A stretch of DNA of 64,000 nucleotides from Gammaproteobacteria bacterium (GTDB taxonomy: Bacteria; Pseudomonadota; Gammaproteobacteria; HK1), in NCBI GenBank assembly GCA_009937425.1, contig JAACFO010000001.1:1-64000 (forward strand), read 5' to 3'. The position numbers were made by a program, and so were the translations under genes. Shown piece after piece: positions 49,962-60,242 of the stretch. The notes under the pieces are model-generated. The model ran no database searches, was not told where the DNA came from, and saw only the letters and a list, made by a program, of their open reading frames with translations. Each line of letters starts with the position of its first letter. Position 1 is the first letter of the stretch.

Positions 49962-50387
49962 ATGATTCGTGTCACAAACAACATCTCGCTGGGTGAAGAC
50001 GAAATCGAGGAGCAGTTCATCCGCTCGTCGGGACCCGGAGGGCAGAACGTCAACAAAGTCGCAACCGCCGTGCAACTGCGCTTCGACGTGGCGCGATCAC
50101 CCAATCTTCCTGAGCCGGTTCGCGCGCGCTTGAAGGAGCTTGCCGGGCGCCGATTGACCAGCGACGGCGTGCTCATCATCGTTGCGCGCCGTTTTCGTAC
50201 CCGGGAGCGCAATCGGCACGATGCCCTGGAGCGGCTCGTCACGCTGATCCGCAAAGCCGCCATCGCACCGACGCCACGCAAAGCCACGCGGCCGACCCTG
50301 GCCTCCAAGCGCCGGCGTCTGGAAGGAAAACAACGCCGCGGTGCGTTAAAACGTGGCCGGCGAAGCGTCAACGACGCCGATCACTAA
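49962..50387 (+). CDS. arfB: Alternative ribosome-rescue/peptidyl-tRNA hydrolase ArfB
   Basis: FIRSSGPGGQNVNKVATAVQLRFD (GGQ), basic C-terminal tail KRRRLEGKQRRGALKRGRR. Confidence 0.93.
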   Translation: MIRVTNNISLGEDEIEEQFIRSSGPGGQNVNKVATAVQLRFDVARSPNLPEPVRARLKELAGRRLTSDGVLIIVARRFRTRERNRHDALERLVTLIRKAAIAPTPRKATRPTLASKRRRLEGKQRRGALKRGRRSVNDADH

Positions 50388-51921
50388 CAGGATCACTCAC
50401 ATCAACTCGCGCACGGGCTGCGTAGCTCCTCTGGATACCGACTTTTATGAGCTCGCCGGCCTCCAGGGTAGCGCTTGCCGGCTTGCGATTGACCACCGCA
50501 ATTGCATCCGTTGACCAGGGGCTGTTAACCCGTCCGGCAAGTTCCGCGATGGTCTCGCCCTGCTCGGCGGCGACCACATGCAGCTGCGTGACCAGTATCT
50601 GTGCGGCCTCGTCGTTGGTGAGGGAGCGGAAGCTGTGGGCGGATTTTCTCAACAGTTCCTCCACGGCTTCGAAACGTTCCAGCGTCGCGACCCCCATAAT
50701 CTGATAGATAAGCCCGTCGTAGGCAATCCAGGTTAATTCAATCTTCTCGGTCTCACCCTCGCCGCCGGTGATCTCCGCTTGATTCTTGGCCGCCGGCAAT
50801 CCGTTGACGATTCCGCGCCTGACGTCCGCGACCAGATCGACTTCGAGCATTCGCGACGCGACCTTCGCGCCGTCGGCTGGATCCGTTCCCTCGGCAACCA
50901 GAGCCAGCATGACGAAGGTCTCTTCGTTCGGTGCTTTTGCGCCGACGAAGCCGCCGGTGTTGATTCCCTCCCAATCCGGCGGAAACGCCATCACGAACGC
51001 GAGTTCCGGATGCACGAACCAGTTTTTGTCGAAGAACCCCTTGCCAGGGTCTTCACCAATTACCAGACCCTGCAGCATCGTCAGCACGCCTTTGCGGTCC
51101 CTGGCTGATGCCGGGCGCGGTGCAGGAATCAGCGATTTACCGTGCTCCCTGGTAAGCTCCACGCGCTCCGCGGTTGCGGGATGAGAATCGAAGAAGCTTT
51201 GTTGGTGGGCATTCTCCGGGTCCAACGCTTCCGCGTTGGCCATGGTATCGAGCAGATTCACGAGACCTGCCGGCTGATAGCCTGCCGCTGCCGCCAGGGA
51301 TAGGCCGACCCGGTCGGCCTCGCGCTCCTGCTCCCTGCTGTACGGCGCGAGCAGCAGTCCCGACGTGGATTCGCCAAGCGCCACGATGGCGTCGCCCAGG
51401 TCGGGAATAATCAGACCTGTCGCCCATCCGGCAATTCCGGTGCCGAGCCGTATCGGCGAGGTAACCGCGGTGAGACCTTCCCGTTCGTCGGCGTGATGCT
51501 CTTCCAGGTGTGCAATTTCGTGGGCAAGAATTCCGGCCAGTTCGTCCTCCGAATTGACCAGTACCAGCACACCCCGGGAGATGAATATCTGCCCTTCCGG
51601 TAACGCCAGGGCGTTGGGGATCGGCATATCGAGAATATAAAAGCGAAAATCCACGTCATCACGGCTTCCCTGGGCAGTGATTCGGCGGCCAATACTGTCG
51701 ACGTAGGCGAGCAACTCTGGATCGTCAACCAGCCCGACACTCCGTTGGAGCTCGAGCGCAACCTGCTCGCTGTCGGACAATTCGACCTCGCCGCGAGCGT
51801 CCGTGTCCGCGTTCCGAGCACAACCCGCCAACAAGAATGCGGCGAGAACACCCGCCCCGAGCATTCTGGCTACAAGGAAAATCCTGGCTTTCGAGTCGGA
51901 CAAGGCACAGATTCCTGACAT
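50368..51921 (-). CDS. M48 family metalloprotease with C-terminal extension
   Basis: Lipobox LAGCA; HEIAHLEEHHADE; ALALPEGQIFISRGVL; C-terminal LysM-like VVAAEQGETIAELAGRVN. Confidence 0.9.
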   Translation of the reverse strand: MSGICALSDSKARIFLVARMLGAGVLAAFLLAGCARNADTDARGEVELSDSEQVALELQRSVGLVDDPELLAYVDSIGRRITAQGSRDDVDFRFYILDMPIPNALALPEGQIFISRGVLVLVNSEDELAGILAHEIAHLEEHHADEREGLTAVTSPIRLGTGIAGWATGLIIPDLGDAIVALGESTSGLLLAPYSREQEREADRVGLSLAAAAGYQPAGLVNLLDTMANAEALDPENAHQQSFFDSHPATAERVELTREHGKSLIPAPRPASARDRKGVLTMLQGLVIGEDPGKGFFDKNWFVHPELAFVMAFPPDWEGINTGGFVGAKAPNEETFVMLALVAEGTDPADGAKVASRMLEVDLVADVRRGIVNGLPAAKNQAEITGGEGETEKIELTWIAYDGLIYQIMGVATLERFEAVEELLRKSAHSFRSLTNDEAAQILVTQLHVVAAEQGETIAELAGRVNSPWSTDAIAVVNRKPASATLEAGELIKVGIQRSYAARARVDVSDPVSDRRR

Positions 51922-52057
51922 AAAGGGTAAAATGATCGAATTCACCAGTATCCACAAGTCACAGTGGAAATCCCTTAAGACCACCGGATTATGAATTTGT
52001 TGTCTCCGAAAGTGACAAAGAAGTGTCATATGACACGGGATCCTGGGAGTTAGATCG

Positions 52058-52804
52058 GTGCGGCTACGCATCATGACCTACAACATTCACCGCGCCATTG
52101 GTGTCGATCGGCGTTTCCGGCCGGAGCGCATTGTGAGAATTGCCGAGCACCATGCACCCGACGTGTTGTTGCTTCAGGAGGTGGACGAAGGCGTCCCCCG
52201 TTCCCGCGAACGCGATCTCGGCCGCGACCTCGCCGAAGCGTTGGGTTTTCCCTACTTCGTGGTTGGACACAATGTCTCCCTTCGAAAGGGTCGTTACGGA
52301 AATGCTACGCTGAGCCGGCATCCCATCGTGCGGGAACGCAATATCGACCTGACCATCGATTCGCGCAAGCGCAGGGGCTGTCAGCACACGACTATCGAAA
52401 TAGAGAAAGTGCGTGGGCATCTTCATAAGATCGACGTATTCAACATGCACCTCGGATTGTTGGCTCAGGAACGCGTACGTCAAATCGGAATGCTCGTTCG
52501 TTCGAAGGAGTTTTCCGATCTTGATCCACATCAACCATCTTTCGTAGGCGGTGACTTCAACGACTGGCGACTATTATTGCATCCGATTTTTACAGAGGTT
52601 CTGCGATTCGGGTGCGTTACCCAGAAGAGCTACAGTTCCGGCGGCACACTGCGCACCTATCCATCATTTTCTCCGAGGGGTGGGCTCGATCGCATTTACT
52701 ACCGGGGCCCGATCCGCGCATTGACGGCGCGTACTTGCCGGTTACGGCTATCCAAGGTTGCCAGTGATCACCTTCCCGTCATCGCGGACTTCGATTTGCA
52801 CTGA
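52058..52804 (+). CDS. Endonuclease/exonuclease/phosphatase family protein
   Basis: MTYNIHRAIGVD, LLLQEVDEG, VGGDFNDWRLL, SDHLPVIADF. Confidence 0.92.
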   Translation: MRLRIMTYNIHRAIGVDRRFRPERIVRIAEHHAPDVLLLQEVDEGVPRSRERDLGRDLAEALGFPYFVVGHNVSLRKGRYGNATLSRHPIVRERNIDLTIDSRKRRGCQHTTIEIEKVRGHLHKIDVFNMHLGLLAQERVRQIGMLVRSKEFSDLDPHQPSFVGGDFNDWRLLLHPIFTEVLRFGCVTQKSYSSGGTLRTYPSFSPRGGLDRIYYRGPIRALTARTCRLRLSKVASDHLPVIADFDLH

Positions 52805-52817
52805 CAACCACAAAATC

Positions 52818-53198
52818 TCACTGGCTTTCTCCCGGCCCAACGAGATAGCTGTTGATGGCGATCAGCAAGCGCTCGAAGTCAATTGGTTTAGTGTGATAGT
52901 CATCGCATCCGGCTGCCAGTGCCTTTTCCCGATCACCGCTCATGGCGTGAGAGGATACTGCTATCACGGGGATGGCCATGGTCTCGGGCAGAGATTTTAG
53001 TTTGGCCGTCGCCTCCCAGCCATCCATTACCGGTAACACCAAATCCATGAGAATCAGATCCGGTAATGAATTAAGCGCCGATTCCACGCCTTCCTCGCCG
53101 TCTCTCGCCGCCAGCACATCGAATCCCCGGCGACGCAGACGACGGCTGAGCATGAACAGATTGTCGTCGTTGTCTTCTATATAGAGAATCGTCGCCAT
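52818..53198 (-). CDS. Single-domain response regulator
   Basis: ILYIEDNDDNLFMLSRRLRRRGFDV, DLILMDLVLPVMDGWEA, HTKPIDFERLL. Confidence 0.93.
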   Translation of the reverse strand: MATILYIEDNDDNLFMLSRRLRRRGFDVLAARDGEEGVESALNSLPDLILMDLVLPVMDGWEATAKLKSLPETMAIPVIAVSSHAMSGDREKALAAGCDDYHTKPIDFERLLIAINSYLVGPGESQ

Positions 53199-53227
53199 TC
53201 TGCTCTGCTCGTGCGCCGACGCTAAAC

Positions 53228-55948
53228 TCAGTCGTCCATCGTCAGTATCGTCGATGGCCCTGCTATCGGCAGCTGCACCCTGAAGGTCGTGCCTTTGCCG
53301 AGCTCGCTGTGCACACTGATCTCGCCGCCTAAAAGCGTGCACAGGCGGCGGCTTATGGCCAGACCCAGTCCCGTTCCCCCGTACTTGCGCGTCATCGAAT
53401 TGTCGGCGGGCGTGAACTCCTGATACAAGCGTTCAATCTGCCCGTCCGTCATGCCTATTCCTGTATCGGCAACTTCCACTACGAGCCAGTCTTGCGACGA
53501 CACCGATTCGCGCTCCGCGGTCAAAGTGACCGCGCCCTTCTCGGTGAACTTGAACGCGTTACTGAGTAGATTGAGCAGAATCTGACGAACCCTCGTAATA
53601 TCCGAGTGCATTGTGCCTAGATCGTCCTCACAGTGGACGATCAGTTGATTGTCGTTCGCGATTGCCAGTCCCTTCGCGGTGGTGGAAACGTCGTGCACCA
53701 TCGGCGGTATGTGAAAATCCTCGATATGCAGATCAAGCCTTCCAGCTTCGATCTTGGTGAGATCCAGAAGGTCGTTGATGAGATGAAGTAAGTGCCTGCC
53801 CGCGGACACAATACGCTGCAGGGGCTCGCTGAGGTCGCCCTCGTCCAGCTCTTCCGCTTCTTCCCTGAGCATTTCGGCAAGACCGATGATGGCATTCAAG
53901 GGTGTGCGTAGTTCGTGGCTGACGTTGGCGAGAAACTGGCTCTTGGTGCGCGTCGCAGCCTCCGCCTGCTCCTTTGCATTTCGCAGCGCCATCTCCGCTT
54001 CCTTGCGCACCGTAATATCGGTCAGGGATCCAGCCACACGGTAAACGTGACCGCTATCATCGCGTTGCCCAATGCCCCGGTTCAATACCCAGCGCTCGAT
54101 GCCCTCTTCGCTGTTTATTCGGTACTCGCAAGAGTAGAACTCAGCATCACCGCGCAGATGTGCTTGCATCGCCTTCAGATGGCGTGCGCGATCATCGGGA
54201 TGCACACAGGCCAACATTTGCTCACTGTTGAGAACCGTATCCCCGTGGCTCATACCTGCAATGTCCTTGAACCGTGGCGAAATATAGATGCGATCGTTGT
54301 CCGTATCCCAATCCCAGAGCCCGTCGTTGGATCCCTTTACCGCCAGCGCGTAGCGCTCTTCGCTGCGACGTAGCGCAGCCTCGGTATCTTTCAGGCCGGT
54401 AATATCGAAGTACGTCGCCATATGCCCGCCGTTCGGCAACACGACGTACTGGAACTGCAGGATCTTTCCGTCGGCGAGACGCATCTCCGTCGGGCCTGAA
54501 CTGCCGCTCTGCATCGCATCCAGGCGGCTTTCCAGGAACGAGTCCCATTCATCGTCCTCAACCTGGTACAAGCCGAGCTCTCTGGTTCGTTCGATGTCCT
54601 CGCGCAAGGTGCGCCCTGGCGTGTAGAACTCCTCCTCAATGCCCCAAATCTCGCGGTAGGCGCGATTGGTCATACGAATGTTGAGATCCTCGTCCATGAA
54701 GAGAATGCCGTATCGAATCGTGTCGAGCACGGCGTTGAGCTCCCGCAACGCCGTATCGAGCTCCTGCTCGCGCTGTTTGAGACCGGTGATGTCCATGTAA
54801 ACCGCCACGCGTCCACCATCGCGTGTCTTGCGTTCGTTCACCTGAAACCAACGCCCGTCACGGAGTTGGTAGACGTGGGCTCCGGAGGGATTGCGATGAG
54901 CCTGTAGACGTTCTGCGACCCATTCCTCCACGCGCCCCTCCGCCGTAGGTACCAGGCCGCTCTGCGCTGCCTTTCTCACCATGTCTTCGAACTTCTTGCC
55001 GATTGGCGCGCCTCCGTCGCTGAGTCGGTAGAGGAAATCGGTGAAGCGTTTGTTGCTGAGCGCCAGAAGATCGCTCGAATCATAGAGAGCAAAACCCTCG
55101 GAGATGCTCTCGATTGCGTCGCGCAGTTGCACTTCTGCCTGGCGTCTGGTGGTTTCCGCGTACTCACGGTCGGCCATCAGTTGCTGGCGCTCATTGAGAC
55201 TGTCGCGAAATATTCTCAGGGCGCTTGTCATAGCGCCGATCTCGTCGCGCCCGGACACTGGAATTCTGGTGTCCAGGTCACCGCCGATGATGGCCGTCAT
55301 GGCGGTCATGAGCCGATTCAACGGCCGGGTAATGGATAGCACCACCAGCACGGTTAAACCTAAACCGAGCAAGACAGCGATCAACATGACTGCCAGCGAC
55401 GTATCACCTGCGCGGTGTGCATCGGCGAGAGCCTCCCGGCGACGAACAGCAACCTCGTTGTCAAAATTGTTCACCATGTCCGAGAGGCGCCGATCGACGA
55501 CGCGAATGTGCTCTAGACCTTTTGCCAGAAAGGAATCGCCGAGCGCCCGCTGATTATCGGCGTAAGATTCGATGGCGATCTGAGTCGTATCCATGAGTGA
55601 GCCAACATCGAGACGCAGAACAGCTACGCCTTCCGGATCGAAGCTCTCCAGATTGTCGAGCTTTTCTGTAAGTACACGACGGGCGGCAATGACATTGTCT
55701 TCGGTGCGCTCGCGCGGACCGACACCCAGCTCGAGCAACCAGTACTTGAGATCCCCGAAGGCTTTGTTCGCGTCAATGGCGGTATCCAGCTTGCTGATGA
55801 GTCGTTCATCGGAAACGAGCATTTCCGCGCCCTGACCGACCTTGCCTCTCAGATAGATGTTGGATGCAAGCATCGCCAGCAAAAGAACACTGGAGAGCGT
55901 AATCAATCGTAAAGGGATCGATACCTGAAACATCGGTCGCCTCGTCAA
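53228..55948 (-). CDS. Membrane PAS-domain sensor histidine kinase (HAMP, multiple PAS, HisKA, HATPase)
   Basis: HAMP-like [76 protein letters not shown]. Confidence 0.93.
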   Translation of the reverse strand: MTRRPMFQVSIPLRLITLSSVLLLAMLASNIYLRGKVGQGAEMLVSDERLISKLDTAIDANKAFGDLKYWLLELGVGPRERTEDNVIAARRVLTEKLDNLESFDPEGVAVLRLDVGSLMDTTQIAIESYADNQRALGDSFLAKGLEHIRVVDRRLSDMVNNFDNEVAVRRREALADAHRAGDTSLAVMLIAVLLGLGLTVLVVLSITRPLNRLMTAMTAIIGGDLDTRIPVSGRDEIGAMTSALRIFRDSLNERQQLMADREYAETTRRQAEVQLRDAIESISEGFALYDSSDLLALSNKRFTDFLYRLSDGGAPIGKKFEDMVRKAAQSGLVPTAEGRVEEWVAERLQAHRNPSGAHVYQLRDGRWFQVNERKTRDGGRVAVYMDITGLKQREQELDTALRELNAVLDTIRYGILFMDEDLNIRMTNRAYREIWGIEEEFYTPGRTLREDIERTRELGLYQVEDDEWDSFLESRLDAMQSGSSGPTEMRLADGKILQFQYVVLPNGGHMATYFDITGLKDTEAALRRSEERYALAVKGSNDGLWDWDTDNDRIYISPRFKDIAGMSHGDTVLNSEQMLACVHPDDRARHLKAMQAHLRGDAEFYSCEYRINSEEGIERWVLNRGIGQRDDSGHVYRVAGSLTDITVRKEAEMALRNAKEQAEAATRTKSQFLANVSHELRTPLNAIIGLAEMLREEAEELDEGDLSEPLQRIVSAGRHLLHLINDLLDLTKIEAGRLDLHIEDFHIPPMVHDVSTTAKGLAIANDNQLIVHCEDDLGTMHSDITRVRQILLNLLSNAFKFTEKGAVTLTAERESVSSQDWLVVEVADTGIGMTDGQIERLYQEFTPADNSMTRKYGGTGLGLAISRRLCTLLGGEISVHSELGKGTTFRVQLPIAGPSTILTMDD

Positions 55949-56000
55949 ATGTTATTCGGGTTAAGAAATCGCACGATACTGCCAGTACTACCGCAAACTG

Positions 56001-57389
56001 CTACGCGTAGTGCAGTTCACCTTCTTCTTTGAGCATCACGACGGCCTTGCGAACGGCCTGGGCGGTGTGCTCCAGATCCTCGTCCGAGTGCTTGCACGAT
56101 GTGCTGCCCCCGGGTCTTCCGGAAATATCGACGCCGTTGAGCATGAGCGCCAGTCTGAACTTTCCGGCCCCGGGATGCTTGCCGCCGGTACGCAGGACCT
56201 CGGGAGCCAGAGAACTCGCATCGAATCCCATCGGATCGATGTCGACGCCGCTGGGGTTAGTGAAGAAGTACACCGCGGAGTGTTCACCGAAGGCCGCCCA
56301 CGGCACGCCTTCGTCGGCAAAAACGCGATTGAGTATGGATTGCAGATGCTGGGCCTGCGCCGTGGCAATCGCGCAGGCCTCGCCATCGGCGATGATCTCC
56401 AGGCACGCGATACCCGCAGCGGCGCTCACCGGATTCGCGTTGAAGGTACCCTGATGCTGAATCTTCTCCCGGCCGCTTTGTTGCGCCTGTTCGAAGTCAA
56501 GCAGGTCGAGAATGTCCTTTCGACCCACCACCGCTCCTCCCGGTAATCCGCCGGCGAGAATTTTTGCCAGGCTGGTCAGATCGGGAGTGATCCCATAGTG
56601 AGCCTGGGCACCGCCGGGTGACACACGGAATCCCGTAACCACCTCATCGAATATCAGCACGATACCGCGCTCGGCGGTGGCTTCGCGCAGAGCCGCCAGG
56701 AAGTCCCTGGACATGGGTGACCATCCGAAACTGGCACCCGTGGGTTCTAGAATGACGGCGGCGATGTCATCCCGGGACGCAAGCAGTGCGAGGGTCGCCA
56801 TCAAATCGTTGGGGGGTGCGATGAGCACGTTTTCGGCAATGCCCGGGAGCACGCCCGGCGTCGGCGAGCCATCGAAGTGATCGTCACAGCCGAAGGCCAC
56901 GTGATCCTGCCAGCCATGAAAGTGGCCTTTGAATCGCACCAGAACGGATTTGCCCGTGTATGCGCGCGCCAGTCGCAGAGCCATCAAATTCGCCTCGGTC
57001 CCGGATGAGGTAAAGCGCACGCGCTCGGCGCAGGGAACGAGTTGCTGAACGAGCTCCGCCCAGCGAAGCTCGAGCTCGTGACAGGCGGCATAGTGGGTGC
57101 CGAGATTCAGCTGCCGGTGGACGGCTTCCACAACGCGGGGGTCGTTGTGTCCCAGCAACAAGGCGCCGTGCCCGCCGTAATAATCCACGTATTCGTTACC
57201 GTCCACGTCCCATTTGTGCGCTCCCTCGGCGCGGTTGACGTAAACCGGATAGGGGTTCAGCTGCCGGGAGTCGTGCACGATGCCGCTCGGCAGTACTTGC
57301 CGCGCCCGGGACGCGAGTGCTTCGGACGTGGCGGTTCGCTGCCGATAGGCGGCGATGATTGTCGAGTTCGTGCGGCTCTCGTCGAGCAT
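56001..57389 (-). CDS. Class III aminotransferase (glutamate-1-semialdehyde aminomutase-like)
   Basis: VDYYGGHGALLLGHNDPRV, FTSSGTEANLMALRLARAYTGK, IFDEVVTGFRVSPGGAQAHYGITPDLTSLAKILAGGLPGGAVVG. Confidence 0.92.
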   Translation of the reverse strand: MLDESRTNSTIIAAYRQRTATSEALASRARQVLPSGIVHDSRQLNPYPVYVNRAEGAHKWDVDGNEYVDYYGGHGALLLGHNDPRVVEAVHRQLNLGTHYAACHELELRWAELVQQLVPCAERVRFTSSGTEANLMALRLARAYTGKSVLVRFKGHFHGWQDHVAFGCDDHFDGSPTPGVLPGIAENVLIAPPNDLMATLALLASRDDIAAVILEPTGASFGWSPMSRDFLAALREATAERGIVLIFDEVVTGFRVSPGGAQAHYGITPDLTSLAKILAGGLPGGAVVGRKDILDLLDFEQAQQSGREKIQHQGTFNANPVSAAAGIACLEIIADGEACAIATAQAQHLQSILNRVFADEGVPWAAFGEHSAVYFFTNPSGVDIDPMGFDASSLAPEVLRTGGKHPGAGKFRLALMLNGVDISGRPGGSTSCKHSDEDLEHTAQAVRKAVVMLKEEGELHYA

Positions 57390-57504
57390 CGGTTGCTCCC
57401 CTCCTTGCCAGTGTGTGGCATCGTTATCCGCATGTTAGCAGCGATGCGCGCTAGCCGGGCTCCGCCCTCTATAATGCGCCTGAATTCGCCACAGACCACA
57501 CAAC

Positions 57505-58173
57505 ATGAGCCGGGAATTCAATCTGCAACCGCCGCAAGCTTATGCGCGTCTTTGCGAGACCCTCTCGGCCCGAGGCGGCGCGCCTGCCGTGGCCCCGGCC
57601 GTTGGCGAAGTGGCCCGGGTCCTGGCCGCATCGCGGCCAGGAGGCGTTTTCTTGTGCCTGGGTCGTGGCGCCGGCGAGATGGCCGCCTGGATTTTGGACG
57701 GCATGGATCTCTCCGGGCGCCTGGTTGTTGTCGTCCAGGATAGTGATGAGGCCGAAGTTCTGCGGCCCATCCTCGGCAACGACCTGCGGATCACCGTGCA
57801 CGCGCAGGAAGCAGCAGCTTTTCTCGGCGACGTCCGGGATCACCGTTTCGACCTGATCACCGATTTGAGTTCTGGACAACCCGCCGATCTCACTCGGTTG
57901 GCCCTGGGCCGTCTGGCGCTCGGCGCCTTCTACGTGAGTCTGCACGGCGCCCCGGAGCTGAGCGAAATGCTCAGCGGGCAAACCGCGGGCGGGGGGGACC
58001 AGGAGGCGGCCCTGGACCCCGCTGGCTTCGCCTTCGCGCATCTGTCCGGGGAGCTGGGCATCTCGTTGATTGTGCGCGGGCCGCAGAGGGTCCAGGCGAA
58101 ACGTCGCGGTGGCCGGCGCGCCAGGCAGGGGGTCACGCCGCTGTTCTCATCCAGAACCCCGAGGCGCCGGTAG
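57505..58173 (+). CDS. Hypothetical protein, possible degenerate O-methyltransferase fold
   Basis: FLCLGRGAGEMAAWILDGMDLSGRLVVVVQDSDEAEVL resembles a weakened SAM-MTase Rossmann start. Confidence 0.5.
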   Translation: MSREFNLQPPQAYARLCETLSARGGAPAVAPAVGEVARVLAASRPGGVFLCLGRGAGEMAAWILDGMDLSGRLVVVVQDSDEAEVLRPILGNDLRITVHAQEAAAFLGDVRDHRFDLITDLSSGQPADLTRLALGRLALGAFYVSLHGAPELSEMLSGQTAGGGDQEAALDPAGFAFAHLSGELGISLIVRGPQRVQAKRRGGRRARQGVTPLFSSRTPRRR

Positions 58174-58409
58174 TGGATCCAGCCGCTGCAGGCGGCGGTC
58201 CATCAGCGGGGTTCAGGTCGGCCTCCGAGGCAGCAAGTTCTCGCATAGGCTGGCAAACAGCGGTACTATTCGACTTTGGGCGGCTTGGCCGGTTGCTTAG
58301 ACAACCTGAGGGCCGGGAAGGATTCAGTCAGCGACACGGCCAGATGCCGTGCCGCGTATCACGTTCCGCTGTTTACTGGCGGCGAAAGCGCGACTAGGGA
58401 GGAGTAAAT

Positions 58410-58697
58410 ATGTCCAGACGCATCGTTCGATTGCTGGTCACGACGATGGCCGTGGGGTTCATTGTGTTGGGGTCCGGCTGTGCGTCGGATGACGATATTT
58501 CCAAGCTCCGCATTGAAGTCAAGCAAGCCAAGGGCGCCGCTGACAGGGCCGAACGGGCCGCTAACGATGCGGATTCGGCAGCCAACGCGTCTGTGCGTCT
58601 TTCGGCAGAAGCTCTCAATGCCGCCGAGGCAGCCCATGCCTGCTGCAGAGCGAATACCGAGAAGAGAATTCGCGCAGAATCGAAGCTGGGATCGTAG
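58410..58697 (+). CDS. Alanine-zipper outer-membrane lipoprotein (Lpp/OprI-like)
   Basis: Lipobox LGSGCASDDD; Ala-rich heptads AKGAADRAERAANDADSAANASV; CCRANTEKRIR. Confidence 0.85.
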   Translation: MSRRIVRLLVTTMAVGFIVLGSGCASDDDISKLRIEVKQAKGAADRAERAANDADSAANASVRLSAEALNAAEAAHACCRANTEKRIRAESKLGS

Positions 58698-58734
58698 CAG
58701 CCCAAGCCAGAGGGCCTTCTTCGGGTTCTTTGAC

Positions 58735-58750
58735 GGGGGCGTAAGCCCCC
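58735..58750 (+). terminator. Stem-loop GGGGGC-GTAA-GCCCCC downstream of the lipoprotein gene
   Basis: 6-bp GC stem with GNRA-type loop, followed by GGTT. Confidence 0.55.
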
Positions 58751-58778
58751 GGTTAAACGTCTGACGATTCATCGAAAC

Positions 58779-58798
58779 GCCCGCGCACCGTCGCGGGC
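58779..58798 (+). terminator. Second stem-loop GCCCGCG-CACCGT-CGCGGGC followed by TGTTTCTGT
   Basis: Perfect 7-bp GC stem followed by a T-rich run. Confidence 0.6.
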
Positions 58799-58825
58799 TG
58801 TTTCTGTCAGGGTCGACTCCCCGCT

Positions 58826-59185
58826 CTACCGGCTGTCGTCGTCGGTGCTTAAAAACACCTCGTGGACGCCCAGCTCGCTCGGGCCGGCGAACATTTCCTT
58901 TGGTGGACGGTCCTTGTGCGCTTCGGCGAAGGCGGGACTTTTGGTCCAGGCGACGAAGTCATCGAATGTCTGCCACCATGTCTTGACCTCGTAGTAGCCT
59001 TGGGTATCCGGGTCGTCGCGCCAGCCACCGCTCTCGCGGTCGAAGCGCACGGGCCTGGGGCGGTGGACCTCGTTGCGCACAAAACCCGGGGACCCGTCAA
59101 TCAGATGGGCACGGTTGCGGAAGCGGTCCTCGAAGTCGATCTCGTGACCGGCCGCGACCGGAATGCGATTGGTAACGACTATCAT
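58826..59185 (-). CDS. Antibiotic biosynthesis monooxygenase-family protein (HmoA-like)
   Basis: VTNRIPVAAGHEIDFEDRFRNRAHLIDGSPGFVRNEVHRP...YYEVKTWWQTFDDFVAWTKSPAFAEAH. Confidence 0.85.
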   Translation of the reverse strand: MIVVTNRIPVAAGHEIDFEDRFRNRAHLIDGSPGFVRNEVHRPRPVRFDRESGGWRDDPDTQGYYEVKTWWQTFDDFVAWTKSPAFAEAHKDRPPKEMFAGPSELGVHEVFLSTDDDSR

Positions 59186-59280
59186 GGGAATTCCTTCATG
59201 GCGGAAACAGGTCGCTGTCAGGGTAACGGCGAAACGCCGATGGAACCAGGGTTAGCAGTTGACGGTGGGGGACATGCTCG

Positions 59281-60237
59281 ATGAGTGATCGACAATTCCT
59301 GGAGCTCGAACACATCCAACAGGCCCACGAGCGCATCAAGGACGCTGTGCGCCGAACCCCGTGTTTGCGCACGCGTTTTTTTCACTCGCCGGCGATCCAG
59401 GACGCGTCTTTGTCGCTCAAGCTGGAATGTCTCCAGGTCAGCGGCTCGTTCAAGGCGCGGGGTGCCAGCAACAAGGTACTGACCCTGGCGGCGGCTGCGC
59501 GTCAGCGGGGACTCGTCACCGCGTCAGGCGGCAATCACGGCCTCGGTGTCGCCTATGCCGGTCGGCGGATCGGCGCACCCGTGCACGTTTATTTGCCCGC
59601 TTCCACACCCGCCTCGAAAGCAGAGAAGCTCGAACGCTGGGGTGCGCGAGTGATATTCGCGGGCGAGGTATGGGACGACGCCAACGCGCAAGCGCAACAG
59701 GCCGCCGAGCGCGACGGCATGACCTACGTGCATCCTTTTGCGGACCCGGCCGTAATGGCAGGTCAGGGCACGGTGGGGCTCGAGATCCTGAAACAATCAC
59801 CTTCCGTCGACACGGTCGTGGTATCCATCGGCGGCGGCGGCTTGATCTCCGGGGTCGCCACCGCGCTGAAGGCGAGCAAAGCCGGTATCAAGGTCATCGG
59901 TGTCGAGCCCGGCGGCGCGCCTACGCTCACACGCAGCATCGAGGCCGGTCGGATTGTGGAACTCGACGCCATCACCACCGAGGCCAACACGCTGGCCCCC
60001 CGGCGCACCGAACAGATGAACCTGGACATTGTGCGCGAGTGCGTCGACGAGATCGTGCTGGTCGAGGACGACGACATGCGTGCCGCGGCGCGCTGGCTGT
60101 GGTTCGAAATGGGGCTCGCTATCGAACTCAGTGCCGGGGCGGCGGTTGCCGCCCTGCGCACCGGCGCGTACCGCCCCTCGCCGGACGAGAACATCTGCGC
60201 CGTGGTGTGCGGCTCGGGAACCGACGGCTTGCAATAA
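59281..60237 (+). CDS. Threonine/serine dehydratase-like PLP enzyme
   Basis: LQVSGSFKARGASNKVL (PLP Lys), TASGGNHGLGVAYAG, VSIGGGGLISGVATALK. Confidence 0.91.
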   Translation: MSDRQFLELEHIQQAHERIKDAVRRTPCLRTRFFHSPAIQDASLSLKLECLQVSGSFKARGASNKVLTLAAAARQRGLVTASGGNHGLGVAYAGRRIGAPVHVYLPASTPASKAEKLERWGARVIFAGEVWDDANAQAQQAAERDGMTYVHPFADPAVMAGQGTVGLEILKQSPSVDTVVVSIGGGGLISGVATALKASKAGIKVIGVEPGGAPTLTRSIEAGRIVELDAITTEANTLAPRRTEQMNLDIVRECVDEIVLVEDDDMRAAARWLWFEMGLAIELSAGAAVAALRTGAYRPSPDENICAVVCGSGTDGLQ

Positions 60238-60242
60238 AGCGC

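Noticed and set aside
59361-60242. N-terminal 294 codons of the 708-aa + ORF
   Set aside because: Out-of-frame translation of the dehydratase gene; the real MFS protein starts near GTG 60243
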